Assembly: GCF_000745965.1 (NCBI RefSeq)
Contig: NZ_JQKI01000047.1
Span: forward strand, 1 to 50,697
Source: Edaphobacter aggregans DSM 19364
GTDB taxonomy: Bacteria > Acidobacteriota > Terriglobia > Terriglobales > Acidobacteriaceae
DNA: 50,697 bases
Direction: 5' to 3'
How positions within the stretch are numbered: position 1 is the stretch's first letter; the number at the start of each line of letters is the position of its first letter. The translations under genes were made by a program, and so were the position numbers. Of this stretch, positions 33,997-43,123 are shown piece after piece. The notes beneath the pieces are model-generated. The model worked only from the letters and a program-made list of their open reading frames with translations, did not search any database and was not told the origin of the DNA.

Positions 33997-35652
33997 ATGT
34001 TTTGTTTCCAATGCGAGCAGACGGGACAAGCGGCGAATGGTGGCGGCTGTGCGACCGCGAAGGGGGGATGTGGCAAGGAAGAGGTCACGTCGGACCTTCA
34101 GGACATTTTGATCTTTCAATTAAAGGGGATCGGGCAGTATTCGAGCCGCTTACATAAGCTGGGCAAAGCGGATGCCGCAGCCGACAGTTTCACGCTGGGT
34201 GCGATCTTCGCAACACTGACGAACGTCAACTTCAATGCAGCGCGGTTTGTTGATCTGATCGCGGAGGCAGTGCGCGTTCGCGACCGCGTCCGTGCGGCTT
34301 ACGAAGCAGCGGCTCCGGATGCTGAAAAGCTGGAAGGGCCGGCAGCGTTTGAACCGGCCGATTCGCGTGCCGGTTTGATTGGGCAAGCGCCCATTGCCTC
34401 TGTGCGGGCCGGCGTAGACACCATAGGCGAAGACATAGTGGGGCTGCGCGCGCTTGTGCTGTATGGGTTGAAAGGGGTTGCCGCTTATGCGCATCACGCC
34501 GAGGTGCTGGGAAAGACGCAGGAAGCGGTGAGCGCGGGCGTGGCTCACACGCTGGATTTTCTTGCGACCAATTCGACAGACATAGACGTGCTGCTGAATG
34601 AAGCCCTTGCGCTAGGCAAATTGAATTACCTGGTGATGGAGCTGCTGGACGCAGCGAACACCGGCGCGTTCGGCACGCCCGTGCCAACCGGCGTACGTAC
34701 AAGCCCGATTGCCGGTAAAGCGATTCTTGTTTCTGGCCACGACCTGCGCGACTTGCATGCGATTCTGGAGGCTACCAAGGGGACCGGCATCAATGTTTAC
34801 ACGCATGGCGAGTTGCTGCCCGCGCATGCGTACCCCAAGTTACAAGAGTATTCGCACCTGGCCGGAAACTACGGCACTGCGTGGCAGAACCAGCAACTGG
34901 AGTTTGCGTCCTTTCCGGGGCCGATCGTGATGACGTCGAACTGCTTGATGGAGCCGCAGGCGATGTATCGAAATCGATTGTTCACGACGGGTCCCGCAGG
35001 TTGGCCGGGCGTACGGCACATTGCGAACGGCGATTATTCGATAGTGTTGCAGGCAGCAAAGGCACTGCCCGGATTCGCAGAGACTTCACCGGAAAACAAA
35101 ATCCTGATCGGATTCGCACACCAGTCCGTGCTGAGCGTGGCTGACAAAGTGATCGATGCGGTGAAGGGCGGAGCGATCAAGCATTTCTTCCTGATCGGCG
35201 GCTGCGATGGCGCCGCGCCGGGACGCAATTACTACACCGAGTTTGCGGAACAGGCGCCGAACGACACGGTGCTGCTGACGCTGGGCTGCGGCAAGTACCG
35301 TTTCAACAAGCAAAGTTTCGGAACGATCGGCGGCCTCCCGCGACTGTTGGATATTGGGCAGTGCAACGACACGTACTCGGCTGTGCAGATTGCGCTTGCA
35401 TTGGCTAATGCGTTCAAGTGTGGCGTGAACGATCTTCCGCTGTCGCTGGTGGTCTCCTGGTTCGAACAGAAGGCACTAGCGGTGCTCTTGACGCTGCTGG
35501 CCCTGGGAATTCGCAATGTGAAACTGGGACCGCGCATGCCAGCGTTCCTCACCCCCACGCTTCTGAACGTGCTGGTTGAGAAATTCGGCGTTCAACCGAT
35601 CACGACTGCCGAAGCAGACATAGCGGCCTGTTTGAGCCGTTCCGCGGCATAA
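33997..35652 (+). CDS. hcp: Hydroxylamine reductase (hybrid-cluster protein)
   Basis: 551 residues from the ATG at 33997 ([11 protein letters not shown]), behind GGGAG. The N-terminal Cys pattern is C-x2-C-x11-C-x6-C (Cys3, 6, 18, 25), the spacing of the class II proteins of facultative bacteria. Hybrid-cluster ligands are visible in [23 protein letters not shown] and [12 protein letters not shown]. Hcp reduces NO (and hydroxylamine in vitro), protecting against nitrosative stress. It is 17 bp from its reductase gene. A tandem stress-defence role beside Fe-S-rich enzymes is sensible. Confidence 0.94.
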   Translation: MFCFQCEQTGQAANGGGCATAKGGCGKEEVTSDLQDILIFQLKGIGQYSSRLHKLGKADAAADSFTLGAIFATLTNVNFNAARFVDLIAEAVRVRDRVRAAYEAAAPDAEKLEGPAAFEPADSRAGLIGQAPIASVRAGVDTIGEDIVGLRALVLYGLKGVAAYAHHAEVLGKTQEAVSAGVAHTLDFLATNSTDIDVLLNEALALGKLNYLVMELLDAANTGAFGTPVPTGVRTSPIAGKAILVSGHDLRDLHAILEATKGTGINVYTHGELLPAHAYPKLQEYSHLAGNYGTAWQNQQLEFASFPGPIVMTSNCLMEPQAMYRNRLFTTGPAGWPGVRHIANGDYSIVLQAAKALPGFAETSPENKILIGFAHQSVLSVADKVIDAVKGGAIKHFFLIGGCDGAAPGRNYYTEFAEQAPNDTVLLTLGCGKYRFNKQSFGTIGGLPRLLDIGQCNDTYSAVQIALALANAFKCGVNDLPLSLVVSWFEQKALAVLLTLLALGIRNVKLGPRMPAFLTPTLLNVLVEKFGVQPITTAEADIAACLSRSAA

Positions 35653-35656
35653 CGAT

Positions 35657-36688
35657 ATGGACACACAAGCTGTATCTACAACGCAAGTAACGCTGTTGAC
35701 GCGTGATGGCACGCAAATGCATTTTCCCTGCCGCGGGAGCGAGACGATTCTCGCGGCAGCGGAGGCGGCTGGCTACCATCTGCCCGCGATCTGCCATGGA
35801 GGTTTCTGCGGTGTATGCCACGCACGCGTGACACAGGGGCGCTATCAAATGGGCCTTTGCACTGAATCGGCTCTGCCGCACACGGATTCAGGGCAAGTGT
35901 TGCTGTGCCGCTGCACGCCGGAAGAGGATGTGTCCGTTGAGCTGCCCTACAATAATGCACAGATCTTGCAGCAGAAAGTACCTGCACGGACGGCAGTCAT
36001 TGAATCCCTGAAGCCAGCATGGTCCGGCGCGATGGCTGTGACGCTGCGGCTGAACCCGGATGCCGAACTCGGGCTTGCCGTTGACTTCCGCCCGGGGCAA
36101 TACATGAAGCTGACAATACCGGGAACAGACACCAAACGCGCGTACTCGTTGACGAACGTGCCGAACTGGGAAGGACGGCTGGAGTTCCTGATCCGCCTTC
36201 GGCCGGGCGGTGTTTTCTCGACGTGGCTGCAAGAACGCGCGGCGGTGGGTGATACGCTGACGGTGCGCGGACCCCTGGGCGGGTTCGTGCTGGACGAAGC
36301 GAGCCTGCGGCCGAGATGCATGATTGGCGGCGGATGCGGTATCGCGCCGGTTCTGTCCATGCTGCGGCACATGGCCGAATTCCAGGACTCACAGCCCGTC
36401 CACCTGATCTTTGGAGCAAATCGAGAAGCAGAGCTGATGCCCGCGGAGGAGATTGCGAGGCTTAAACAGACACTGCCGCAATTGGACGTGACCTTGGCGG
36501 TTTTGCACCCGGAGCCAGGCTGGACCGGATTTACAGGAAACGCAGCTGAAGCGTTGGCGGCACACTTGGCCAAGAACTCTGAAGAACCCGATCTTTATGT
36601 TTGCGGTCCGCCGCAGATGATTGAAGCAGTGGAGACAGTGGCGGAGCAGCATGGGCTAGAGGATCGGGTCATCGCAGAGCGTTTGTAG
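35657..36688 (+). CDS. NAD(P)H oxidoreductase for Hcp (2Fe-2S, FAD, NAD domains)
   Basis: 343 residues. An N-terminal plant-type [2Fe-2S] ferredoxin domain (CHGGFCGVC near residue 46, fourth Cys in LLCRC) is followed by an FAD domain (RAYSLTN) and an NAD domain (GGGCGIAPVLSML, YVCGPPQMIEAV). The order is 2Fe-2S first, as in phenol-hydroxylase-type reductases, and unlike E. coli Hcr, where the ferredoxin domain is last. Position right behind hcp makes Hcp its likely partner. Confidence 0.9.
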   Translation: MDTQAVSTTQVTLLTRDGTQMHFPCRGSETILAAAEAAGYHLPAICHGGFCGVCHARVTQGRYQMGLCTESALPHTDSGQVLLCRCTPEEDVSVELPYNNAQILQQKVPARTAVIESLKPAWSGAMAVTLRLNPDAELGLAVDFRPGQYMKLTIPGTDTKRAYSLTNVPNWEGRLEFLIRLRPGGVFSTWLQERAAVGDTLTVRGPLGGFVLDEASLRPRCMIGGGCGIAPVLSMLRHMAEFQDSQPVHLIFGANREAELMPAEEIARLKQTLPQLDVTLAVLHPEPGWTGFTGNAAEALAAHLAKNSEEPDLYVCGPPQMIEAVETVAEQHGLEDRVIAERL

Positions 36689-36740
36689 CTCTGGCTCCCG
36701 GAAGTCTGTTCTATGACTCTAACTGCAAGCTCATTGCGCT

Positions 36741-36781
36741 TTTTGGGGCACCACAGTGGACGTGTTGCCTCATTTGGGGCA
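36741..36781. promoter_or_regulatory. Paired TTTTGGGGCA element, copy 4 (orphan)
   Basis: TTTTGGGGCA at 36741-36750 and TTTGGGGCA at 36773-36781, 22-bp spacer. The second box is the dyad TTGCCTCA-TT-TGGGGCAA. It lies downstream of the Hcp reductase gene and shows no convincing sigma54 promoter near it. Its right flank to about 36880 is a diverged copy of the flank near 22.8 kb. Confidence 0.6.
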
Positions 36782-36900
36782 ACTCAGAGGCTGCTGAACT
36801 TCAGCCTCGCTTCTCTTAGGGTTGTTCGGGATTTAGAAAATCGCGAGCCTGTTGTGGCGGCATTTCGCCGTCTGATAGATGTTGTTCGCATCGACTGAAA

Positions 36901-36914
36901 ATGCCACGCGGCAT
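36901..36914 (-). terminator. Short hairpin with T-run after the TOBE gene
   Basis: On the minus strand ATGCC-GCGT-GGCAT is followed by TTTTC, about 55 bp downstream of the TOBE gene stop. The stem is only 5 bp, so it is a weak intrinsic terminator candidate. Confidence 0.3.
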
Positions 36915-36969
36915 CAAGCCGACAGCCGCCGGCAGGAACCAGTGACGCGATGACAGAGCGTACGGGGAA

Positions 36970-37176
36970 TTAACCCTTTTGAATCATGACCTCGGTCGCC
37001 TTGATGACCGCCTTCACCGAGTCGCCCTTTTTGAGGTCCATCGCCTCGGCGCTAGTCCGAGTGATCACGCTCTCGATTATGTTGTTGCCGACCTTCACGG
37101 TGATGTGCGCCATGATTTCGCCTGTCCGAATCTCTTCAATCGTGCCGGTAAGTTGATTTCGCGCGGAAATAGTCAT
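36970..37176 (-). CDS. TOBE/Mop-domain molybdate/tungstate-binding protein
   Basis: 68 residues, one TOBE (Mop) domain: SARNQLTGTIEEIRTGEIMAHITVKVGNNIIESVITRTSAEAMDLKKGDSVKAVIKATEVMI. Molbindins of this size form hexamers that store several oxyanions in the cytoplasm. Here it may buffer tungstate for the AOR cofactor or sense the metal. It is transcribed away from the moeB-moaA-hyp genes. Confidence 0.92.
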   Translation of the reverse strand: MTISARNQLTGTIEEIRTGEIMAHITVKVGNNIIESVITRTSAEAMDLKKGDSVKAVIKATEVMIQKG

Positions 37177-37302
37177 GCGCAGGATATTAGCAAGAATCTG
37201 TCAGTGCCTTCCCGAGTAAGTGGTAACCCAAAAGTAACTGTAGCCGCCCGGCAATTTCCCGGCGCACCCGAATGTGGAAGATCGATTGCAGGTACAAAGA
37301 CC

Positions 37303-38319
37303 ATGAACATCGACGCCCGGTACTCGCGCCAGGAACTCTTTTCTCCGATTGGACCCGAAGGCCAGGCGCGCATACGAGCGGCTCGTGTCCTTATCGCCGG
37401 ATGTGGAGGCCTGGGAAGCAACAGCGCGAATGTGCTGGCCCGGGCAGGCGTGGGATTCCTCCGCATCGTGGACCGGGATCTAGTTGAATTGACGAACCTT
37501 GAGCGACAGTTGCTGTTCGAGGAATCTGATGCTCGGGACGGCGCTCCAAAGGCCGTTGCCGCCGCCCGGCACCTCGCCGCGATTAACTCAGAGGTGCGAG
37601 TAGAGTCAGTGGTCGCCGACATTGGGACAGACAACATCTTCGACCTGCTGCAAGGCATCGATCTCGTGCTGGACGGCTTCGACAACCTCCAGGCACGATA
37701 TTTGCTGAACGACGCCTGCACGAAACACAACGTACCGTGGATCTATGCGAGTTGTGTATCTGCGACGGTGATGGCCGGCCTGTTCGTCCCCGGGAAGACT
37801 GCATGTTTTCGATGCCTGCACCGGGACCTGCCGGAGCCGGGGGCGGTCCGGACGTGCGATATGGCCGGCATTATCGCGCCGGCAGCACTGGTCGCGGCAT
37901 CCATTCAGGCGTCGATCGCGCTTCGGTTCCTGACCGGGAAAGCTCTCCCCGAGACGTCCCTGATTGTGGCCGACGCGTGGGATCTTAGCCTCGACCGCAT
38001 CGTTGTCTCCCGCGACGAAAACTGCCCTTGCTGTGCTCTGAAACAGTTCGATTTTTTGAACATGGCAGGGCAGCAGGCGATCACTCTGTGCGGCCGGAAC
38101 GCGGTCCAGGTTCGCGCGGTCTTCGAGCGCCGGCCCGACTTCAAAGCGCTCGCTGGCCGCTTGGGCGCGGTGGGCGCGGTGCGGGTCAATGATCACCTGC
38201 TCCGGCTGGATGCGCCTCCCTATGAACTGACCTTATTTGAGGACGGGCGGGTGATCGTTAAGGGCACGCCCGATCCAAAATTGGCTCGCAGCCTCGTGGC
38301 GCGCTGGGTGGGGGTCTGA
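37303..38319 (+). CDS. moeB: MoeB/ThiF-family adenylyltransferase
   Basis: 338 residues from the ATG at 37303 (MNIDARYSRQELFSPIGPEGQ). It has the nucleotide-binding GCGGLGSNSANVLARAG, DRDLVELTNLERQLLF, and zinc Cys pairs CFRC and CPCC. It adenylates the C-terminal glycine of MoaD so that sulfur can be added; the MoaD-like protein of the AOR operon is a likely substrate. A C-terminal extension of about 70 residues (KALAGRLGAVGAVRVNDHLLRL...) has no motif I recognise. It is followed directly by moaA. Confidence 0.88.
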   Translation: MNIDARYSRQELFSPIGPEGQARIRAARVLIAGCGGLGSNSANVLARAGVGFLRIVDRDLVELTNLERQLLFEESDARDGAPKAVAAARHLAAINSEVRVESVVADIGTDNIFDLLQGIDLVLDGFDNLQARYLLNDACTKHNVPWIYASCVSATVMAGLFVPGKTACFRCLHRDLPEPGAVRTCDMAGIIAPAALVAASIQASIALRFLTGKALPETSLIVADAWDLSLDRIVVSRDENCPCCALKQFDFLNMAGQQAITLCGRNAVQVRAVFERRPDFKALAGRLGAVGAVRVNDHLLRLDAPPYELTLFEDGRVIVKGTPDPKLARSLVARWVGV

Positions 38320-38320
38320 G

Positions 38321-39319
38321 ATGGTCATCGGAACGCAACTCATCGACACATTCGGTCGTGTGCATAACAAGCTTCGGATCAGCGTCACAGATCGGTGCAA
38401 CATACGCTGTTACTACTGCATGCCGGAAACAGGAACGATTTTCGCTCCGCGTGCGGGACTACTCTCAGTGGACGAGATCGAGCGGATCGTACGTGTCGCG
38501 GTGCGGCTCGGGCTGCGCAAGATCCGCCTGACCGGTGGCGAGCCGCTGGTTTGGAAGGATCTGGGCCTCCTTATAAGACGTCTGCTGGGCATCGACGGAA
38601 TGGAGAGTCTCGCGCTGACCACGAATGGCGTCCTGCTAGCCGATCGTGCGCAGGAACTCTACGACGCCGGATTGCGCCGCATCAACGTACACCTGGACAC
38701 ATTGGATCGTGACGCCTACCGGCGCATCACCCGCCGCGACGCGTTCGAGAAGGTCATGCGGGGATTGCAGGCGGCCAACCAATTGGGTTACGGACCGATC
38801 AAGATCAACGCGGTTGCGGTGAAGGGGCAATCGGAGGACGATATCGTAGCCCTGGCGCGGTTTGGGCGCCAGTCCGGGATGCAGGTCCGCTTCATCGAGT
38901 TCATGCCTCTCGATGCGCAGGGACTCTGGAATTCGGAGAAGGTGCTCTCGGCCGATGAAATGGTTGCGATTCTGGAACGGAGGATTGGGCCACTGATTCC
39001 AGTGCCTGCAGCTGACGAGCGCGCTCCGGCGGCTGAATTCCGGTTCGCGGACGGCACCGGCACAGTGGGATTCATTTCATCAGTGACCAAGCCGTTCTGC
39101 GGCAGTTGCAACCGGCTTCGGCTGACCTCCGATGGCAAGCTGCGGTACTGCCTCTTCGCCGTCGATGAGACGGATCTGCGGCCCTTGCTGCACTCCCCCG
39201 ACGACGATGCCATAGGCGACGCGATCTTCGGCTGCGTGCGCGCAAAGTGGCGAGGCCACTCGATCAACAGCGTGCAGTTCGTGCCTCCACCGCGACCCAT
39301 GAGCGCGATTGGTGGTTGA
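38321..39319 (+). CDS. moaA: GTP 3',8-cyclase (radical SAM)
   Basis: 332 residues, first enzyme of molybdopterin synthesis. The radical-SAM cluster is CNIRCYYC, with TGGEP for SAM. The second cluster is CGSCNRLRLTSDGKLRYC, and the chain ends SAIGG with the double glycine needed for activity. It starts 1 bp after the moeB stop. moaC and moaE are not in the window. Confidence 0.95.
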   Translation: MVIGTQLIDTFGRVHNKLRISVTDRCNIRCYYCMPETGTIFAPRAGLLSVDEIERIVRVAVRLGLRKIRLTGGEPLVWKDLGLLIRRLLGIDGMESLALTTNGVLLADRAQELYDAGLRRINVHLDTLDRDAYRRITRRDAFEKVMRGLQAANQLGYGPIKINAVAVKGQSEDDIVALARFGRQSGMQVRFIEFMPLDAQGLWNSEKVLSADEMVAILERRIGPLIPVPAADERAPAAEFRFADGTGTVGFISSVTKPFCGSCNRLRLTSDGKLRYCLFAVDETDLRPLLHSPDDDAIGDAIFGCVRAKWRGHSINSVQFVPPPRPMSAIGG

Positions 39320-39373
39320 CCTTCACTCGAGAGATCATAGCCGTAGACAATCGTCACCGGAGGAAGTGGCTTC

Positions 39374-39658
39374 ATGTGTCTAGCGATTCCAGGAAAAATC
39401 GTCCATCTATCTCGAGATCAGCCGCACCTTGGGACCGTGGAGGTAACCGGTGTGCGCCGCAGGATCGACTTAAGACTATTACAGGACGACATGCCGGTCA
39501 TCGGCGACTGGGTCCTGATCCACGTCGGCTTTGCCATGACCAAAATCAGTGAAAAAGATGCATTGGAGCAGATGCAGCTTCTCACCATGCTGGGCGAAAC
39601 GGAGCAGGCTGCAGAGGAGGTTCGCGGCTATGGGCTCGAGGACACGAGAGCACCATAA
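39374..39658 (+). CDS. hypC: Hydrogenase maturation factor HypC
   Basis: 94 residues beginning MCLAIPGKIVHL, with Cys2 that binds the Fe(CN)2CO precursor together with HypD. GGAGG precedes the ATG. The gap from moaA is only 54 bp, so the hyp genes are probably read through from the moeB-moaA promoter. Confidence 0.95.
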   Translation: MCLAIPGKIVHLSRDQPHLGTVEVTGVRRRIDLRLLQDDMPVIGDWVLIHVGFAMTKISEKDALEQMQLLTMLGETEQAAEEVRGYGLEDTRAP

Positions 39659-39742
39659 CTTTTTAGTGCGCTTTTCAGTGCGCCCCTTCTGTGGACGAGC
39701 GGAATGTTCTCTTCGAGCGAAGTCGTGTTCTGAGGTTTCGAC

Positions 39743-40873
39743 ATGCGATATGTAGACGAGTTCCGAGACCCTGAACTGATCTTCAAAGCATCTGATGAGA
39801 TCCATCGTCTTGCGGAGTCGGGAAGACACTATCGCATCATGGAAGTCTGCGGCGGCCACACTCACGCCATCTACCGCTTCGGACTGAAGGACATCCTGCC
39901 TTCCAATATTGAGTTGATTCACGGCCCCGGCTGCCCCGTGTGCGTCTTACCGATGGGGAGAATCGACGATGGCCTTGCGGTCGCGAAAAACGCCGATGTC
40001 ATCTTTGCCGCCTTCGGAGACATGATGAGGGTTCCGGGAGCCCACGGCAGTCCGTTTGAGCACAAGGCCAAAGGCACTGATGTGCGCATCGTGTATTCTC
40101 CAGCGGACGCGCTCCAACTCGCGAGAAAGAACCCTGACCGACACGTCATGTTCTTTGCGATCGGTTTCGAAACGACAGCGCCTTCCACAGCCCTTACACT
40201 CATGCGCGCTAGGGCGGAAGGCGTCAAAAATTTCTCGGTATTTTGCAATCACGTAACGATCATCCCGGCAATCCGTGCGATTCTCGACTCGCCCGACATG
40301 CGGCTCGACGGCTTCATCGGGCCAGGACATGTCTCCACAGTGATTGGCTGCCGTCCTTATGAATGGATTGCCAGGACTGAGGGCAAGCCGGTTGTCACCT
40401 CAGGATTCGAGCCATTGGATCTGCTCCAATCCATCGTCATGCTACTTCGACAACTTCAAGCGGGCGAAGCGCGAGTCGAGAATCAATACAAACGGGTAGT
40501 GCCGTGGGAGGGCAATCGCGCGGCTCTGAAGGTCATGGCTGAGGTCTTTCAACTACGGCCTTATTTTGAATGGCGCGGGCTAGGATTCATCTCTCAATCG
40601 GCCCTTAAGATCCGCGACGAATACGCAGAGTGGGACGCTGAACAACGCTTTCCGATTCCCGGCACCCGGGTTACCGATCCTAAAGCTGCGCAGTGTGGAG
40701 AAGTGCTCAAAGGTGTACTCAAGCCTGCGCAGTGCAAACTTTTCGGCAGAGAATGCACTCCGGAACATCCGGTGGGCGCGCTCATGGTTTCTACAGAGGG
40801 TTCATGCGCAGCATATTACAACTACGAACATCGGAAGGCAGCAGCTCTGACAAGCATCGGTTCGCCGGCATGA
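39743..40873 (+). CDS. hypD: Hydrogenase maturation factor HypD
   Basis: 376 residues. It has the signature motifs CGGHTHAIYRFG, GPGCPVCVLP and GPGHVSTVIG, plus the C-terminal [4Fe-4S] cysteines (QCGEVLKGVLKPAQCKLFGREC). It builds the Fe(CN)2CO unit with HypC. Its TGA overlaps the hypE ATG. Confidence 0.96.
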   Translation: MRYVDEFRDPELIFKASDEIHRLAESGRHYRIMEVCGGHTHAIYRFGLKDILPSNIELIHGPGCPVCVLPMGRIDDGLAVAKNADVIFAAFGDMMRVPGAHGSPFEHKAKGTDVRIVYSPADALQLARKNPDRHVMFFAIGFETTAPSTALTLMRARAEGVKNFSVFCNHVTIIPAIRAILDSPDMRLDGFIGPGHVSTVIGCRPYEWIARTEGKPVVTSGFEPLDLLQSIVMLLRQLQAGEARVENQYKRVVPWEGNRAALKVMAEVFQLRPYFEWRGLGFISQSALKIRDEYAEWDAEQRFPIPGTRVTDPKAAQCGEVLKGVLKPAQCKLFGRECTPEHPVGALMVSTEGSCAAYYNYEHRKAAALTSIGSPA

Positions 40874-41928
40874 ACGGAAGACCTGCCGTTGAAGCCGTTG
40901 GCCCTGCCATACGCTTCCGAGACCCGCAGATCGAGATGGCGCATGGAGCTGGTGGCAAGGCGAGCCGCAGACTTGTCGAAGGTCTCTTCGCTCCTGTCCT
41001 GTTTGAAGACTCAAGAGCGCCCCTCGGAGATGCCGCGCACGTCAAGATCGACGGCTCTTCCGTGGCGATCACGACGGATAGCTTCGTCGTAAAGCCGCTT
41101 ACATTTCCCGGTGGTTCCATCGGCGAACTTGCCGTGAATGGAACCATGAACGATCTCGCGGTCTCAGGAGCGAGGGGACAAGGGATGGTCGTGACCTTCG
41201 TGCTCGAAGAGGGCCTGCCCACATCTGTTCTCGAAGTCGAAGTCCGTGCCATGGCAGCCGCGCTGCGGCGAGCGGGCGTGGCCATGGTCGGCGGAGACAC
41301 GAAAGTCGTCGAGCGCGGCAAAGCCGATGGCATGTACATCACAACAACGGGAATCGGTTGCCTCATGCCGCAAGTCACAATCGACACGCGGTCCGTTCGT
41401 CCCGGCGATAAAATTCTTCTCTCCGGACCGATCGGAGACCACGGCATCACCATCCTTCTCGCACGCGGAGAGCTTGATCTTGCGGCGGACTTGTCTTCCG
41501 ATACCCGCTGCATCCTGCCTTTGGTAGAAGCGATGGTCGAGGAAGCGGGGCCAGGAATCCGGTGGATGCGTGATCCGACTCGAGGAGGCGTCGCGACCTC
41601 CCTCAACGAACTTGCTCGCGATTCTGGACTTGGAATCGTGTTGGCGGAAGAAGATATCCCTATACGCGACGAGGTTCGCGGAGCCTGCGAACTGCTCGGG
41701 CTTGACCCGCTGCATATCGCGAATGAAGGGCAGTTTCTTGCCGTAGTTGCTCCGGAGTATGCCGATGCTGCTTTAAACGCTCTCAATCGGGCGGAAGGCG
41801 GTGAGTATGCTCTCATCATCGGCGAGGTGCGAGAGGAGCCTGCGTGCTCCGTGCTCGTAACGACGCGATACGGCGGCAGCCGAATTGTGGACATGCTTGT
41901 TGGCGATCCTTTGCCAAGAATTTGTTAG
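40870..41928 (+). CDS. hypE: Hydrogenase maturation factor HypE
   Basis: 352 residues from the ATG at 40870, overlapping the hypD stop (ATGA). It has MAHGAGGKASRRLVEGLF, TTDSFVVKPLTFPGGSIGELAVNGTMNDLA and ends LPRIC. The terminal Cys receives a carbamoyl group from HypF and dehydrates it to thiocyanate. Longer upstream frames overlap hypD and are not needed. Confidence 0.96.
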   Translation: MNGRPAVEAVGPAIRFRDPQIEMAHGAGGKASRRLVEGLFAPVLFEDSRAPLGDAAHVKIDGSSVAITTDSFVVKPLTFPGGSIGELAVNGTMNDLAVSGARGQGMVVTFVLEEGLPTSVLEVEVRAMAAALRRAGVAMVGGDTKVVERGKADGMYITTTGIGCLMPQVTIDTRSVRPGDKILLSGPIGDHGITILLARGELDLAADLSSDTRCILPLVEAMVEEAGPGIRWMRDPTRGGVATSLNELARDSGLGIVLAEEDIPIRDEVRGACELLGLDPLHIANEGQFLAVVAPEYADAALNALNRAEGGEYALIIGEVREEPACSVLVTTRYGGSRIVDMLVGDPLPRIC

Positions 41929-41938
41929 AGCGATTGCG

Positions 41939-43123
41939 ATGCAAACTACTTGCAAACTCACAGCGCAGATTGAAGAACGCCTCCTCATGCGGAACGACGT
42001 CATGGAGCACTTCTTCGCGCGAGAGGCAAGGCATCTGGCACAGGCCTGCCACGAGATGTCAGAGCGCTTCCTGCAGGGAGGGCGCCTGCTGGCCTTTGGC
42101 CGAGGACCATACGCAACCGATGCGCAGCATGTCTCGGTCGAGTTCGTTCATCCGGTTATCGTGGGAAAGCGAGCTCTTCCGGCACTTGATCTTTCCATGG
42201 CTTTTGAGCCGTGGCTCCACACAATCCTCAGTCCTGAAGACATCGTAATGGGGTTCGGCCCTCCCGGGGGCGATCCTGAAGTGGATGCCGCCTTAGCATG
42301 GGTTCGTTCCCGCAACGCAATGACCTTTGCGCTCCCGGGACCTGAGGGCTCATACGCACTCAAACCAGTCACGCAAGACCCATTCGTCCACCAGGAGATG
42401 ATCGAGATCCTCTATCACACGCTCTGGGAGACCGTACATGTGTTTCTTGAGCACAGGGAACTCGGACAGGACGTTGGGCAATCGGAGTTCCTCTACCCGT
42501 TTCTAGGCCAGAGAAAACAGGAGATGTCCAATATCTTCGAAGAGGTGGCGGCCTCGATTCTGATGAAGGCCCATGACGACACCCTGCTACGAACTCAACT
42601 CGCTAAGGAACAGGCCGAACAGATCGGAAACGCATCGCGCGCCATCCATCAGCGCCTGTCGCAGGGTGGGAAGCTGATTCTCTTCGGAAACGGTGGATCT
42701 GCAACCGATGCCAATGATTGGGCCCTGGACTGCATACTCCCACCCGCAGGCTATCGCTCGATTCCGGCAGTATCGCTTGCCATGGAGCCAGCCAACATAA
42801 CAGCTCTTGCGAACGACGTTGGCACAGAGGTCATCTTCCGGCGCCAGTTGATCGCTCAGGCGCGGCCGAAGGATGTGGCGATAGGCATCTCCACCAGTGG
42901 AGGCTCACGCAACATTGTGATGGCGCTTGAGGAGGCGCGGAAGCGCGGTCTGCTGACGGTCGCACTTCTCGGCTATGACGGTGGAGAGATCTTCCGTCGC
43001 GCTCTCGCAGACTTTCCCATCATCGTTCGCAGTGACTATATCCCGCGCATCCAGGAGGTTCAGGCCTCCGCCTACCATGTCATCCGCGAAACATTGGAGG
43101 TACTCGACCGTGGCGAGGCTTGA
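41939..43123 (+). CDS. Tandem SIS-domain protein in the hyp operon
   Basis: 394 residues with two SIS (sugar isomerase) modules. The first (about 40-180) has GRLLAFGRGPYATDAQHVSVEF, an altered phosphosugar loop. The second (about 215-385) has LILFGNGGSATDANDWALDC, IGISTSGGSRNIVMALEEA and resembles sedoheptulose-7-phosphate isomerase (GmhA). SIS proteins occur in hyp operons of several bacterial groups, but their job in hydrogenase assembly is not known. It sits 10 bp after hypE and overlaps the next gene. Confidence 0.88.
   Translation: MQTTCKLTAQIEERLLMRNDVMEHFFAREARHLAQACHEMSERFLQGGRLLAFGRGPYATDAQHVSVEFVHPVIVGKRALPALDLSMAFEPWLHTILSPEDIVMGFGPPGGDPEVDAALAWVRSRNAMTFALPGPEGSYALKPVTQDPFVHQEMIEILYHTLWETVHVFLEHRELGQDVGQSEFLYPFLGQRKQEMSNIFEEVAASILMKAHDDTLLRTQLAKEQAEQIGNASRAIHQRLSQGGKLILFGNGGSATDANDWALDCILPPAGYRSIPAVSLAMEPANITALANDVGTEVIFRRQLIAQARPKDVAIGISTSGGSRNIVMALEEARKRGLLTVALLGYDGGEIFRRALADFPIIVRSDYIPRIQEVQASAYHVIRETLEVLDRGEA

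Noticed and set aside
22681..36781. Insertion-sequence ends as explanation of the TTTTGGGGCA elements
   Set aside because: No transposase, no terminal inverted repeats at a fixed distance and no target duplications were visible; the kept box spacing next to sigma54 promoters fits enhancer sites better. Not fully excluded.
37275..37290. Sigma54-like TGGAAGATCGATTGCA ahead of moeB
   Set aside because: Spacing is right and the -12 box is perfect, but the start would fall at the moeB ATG itself and the -24 box is poor; probably chance.
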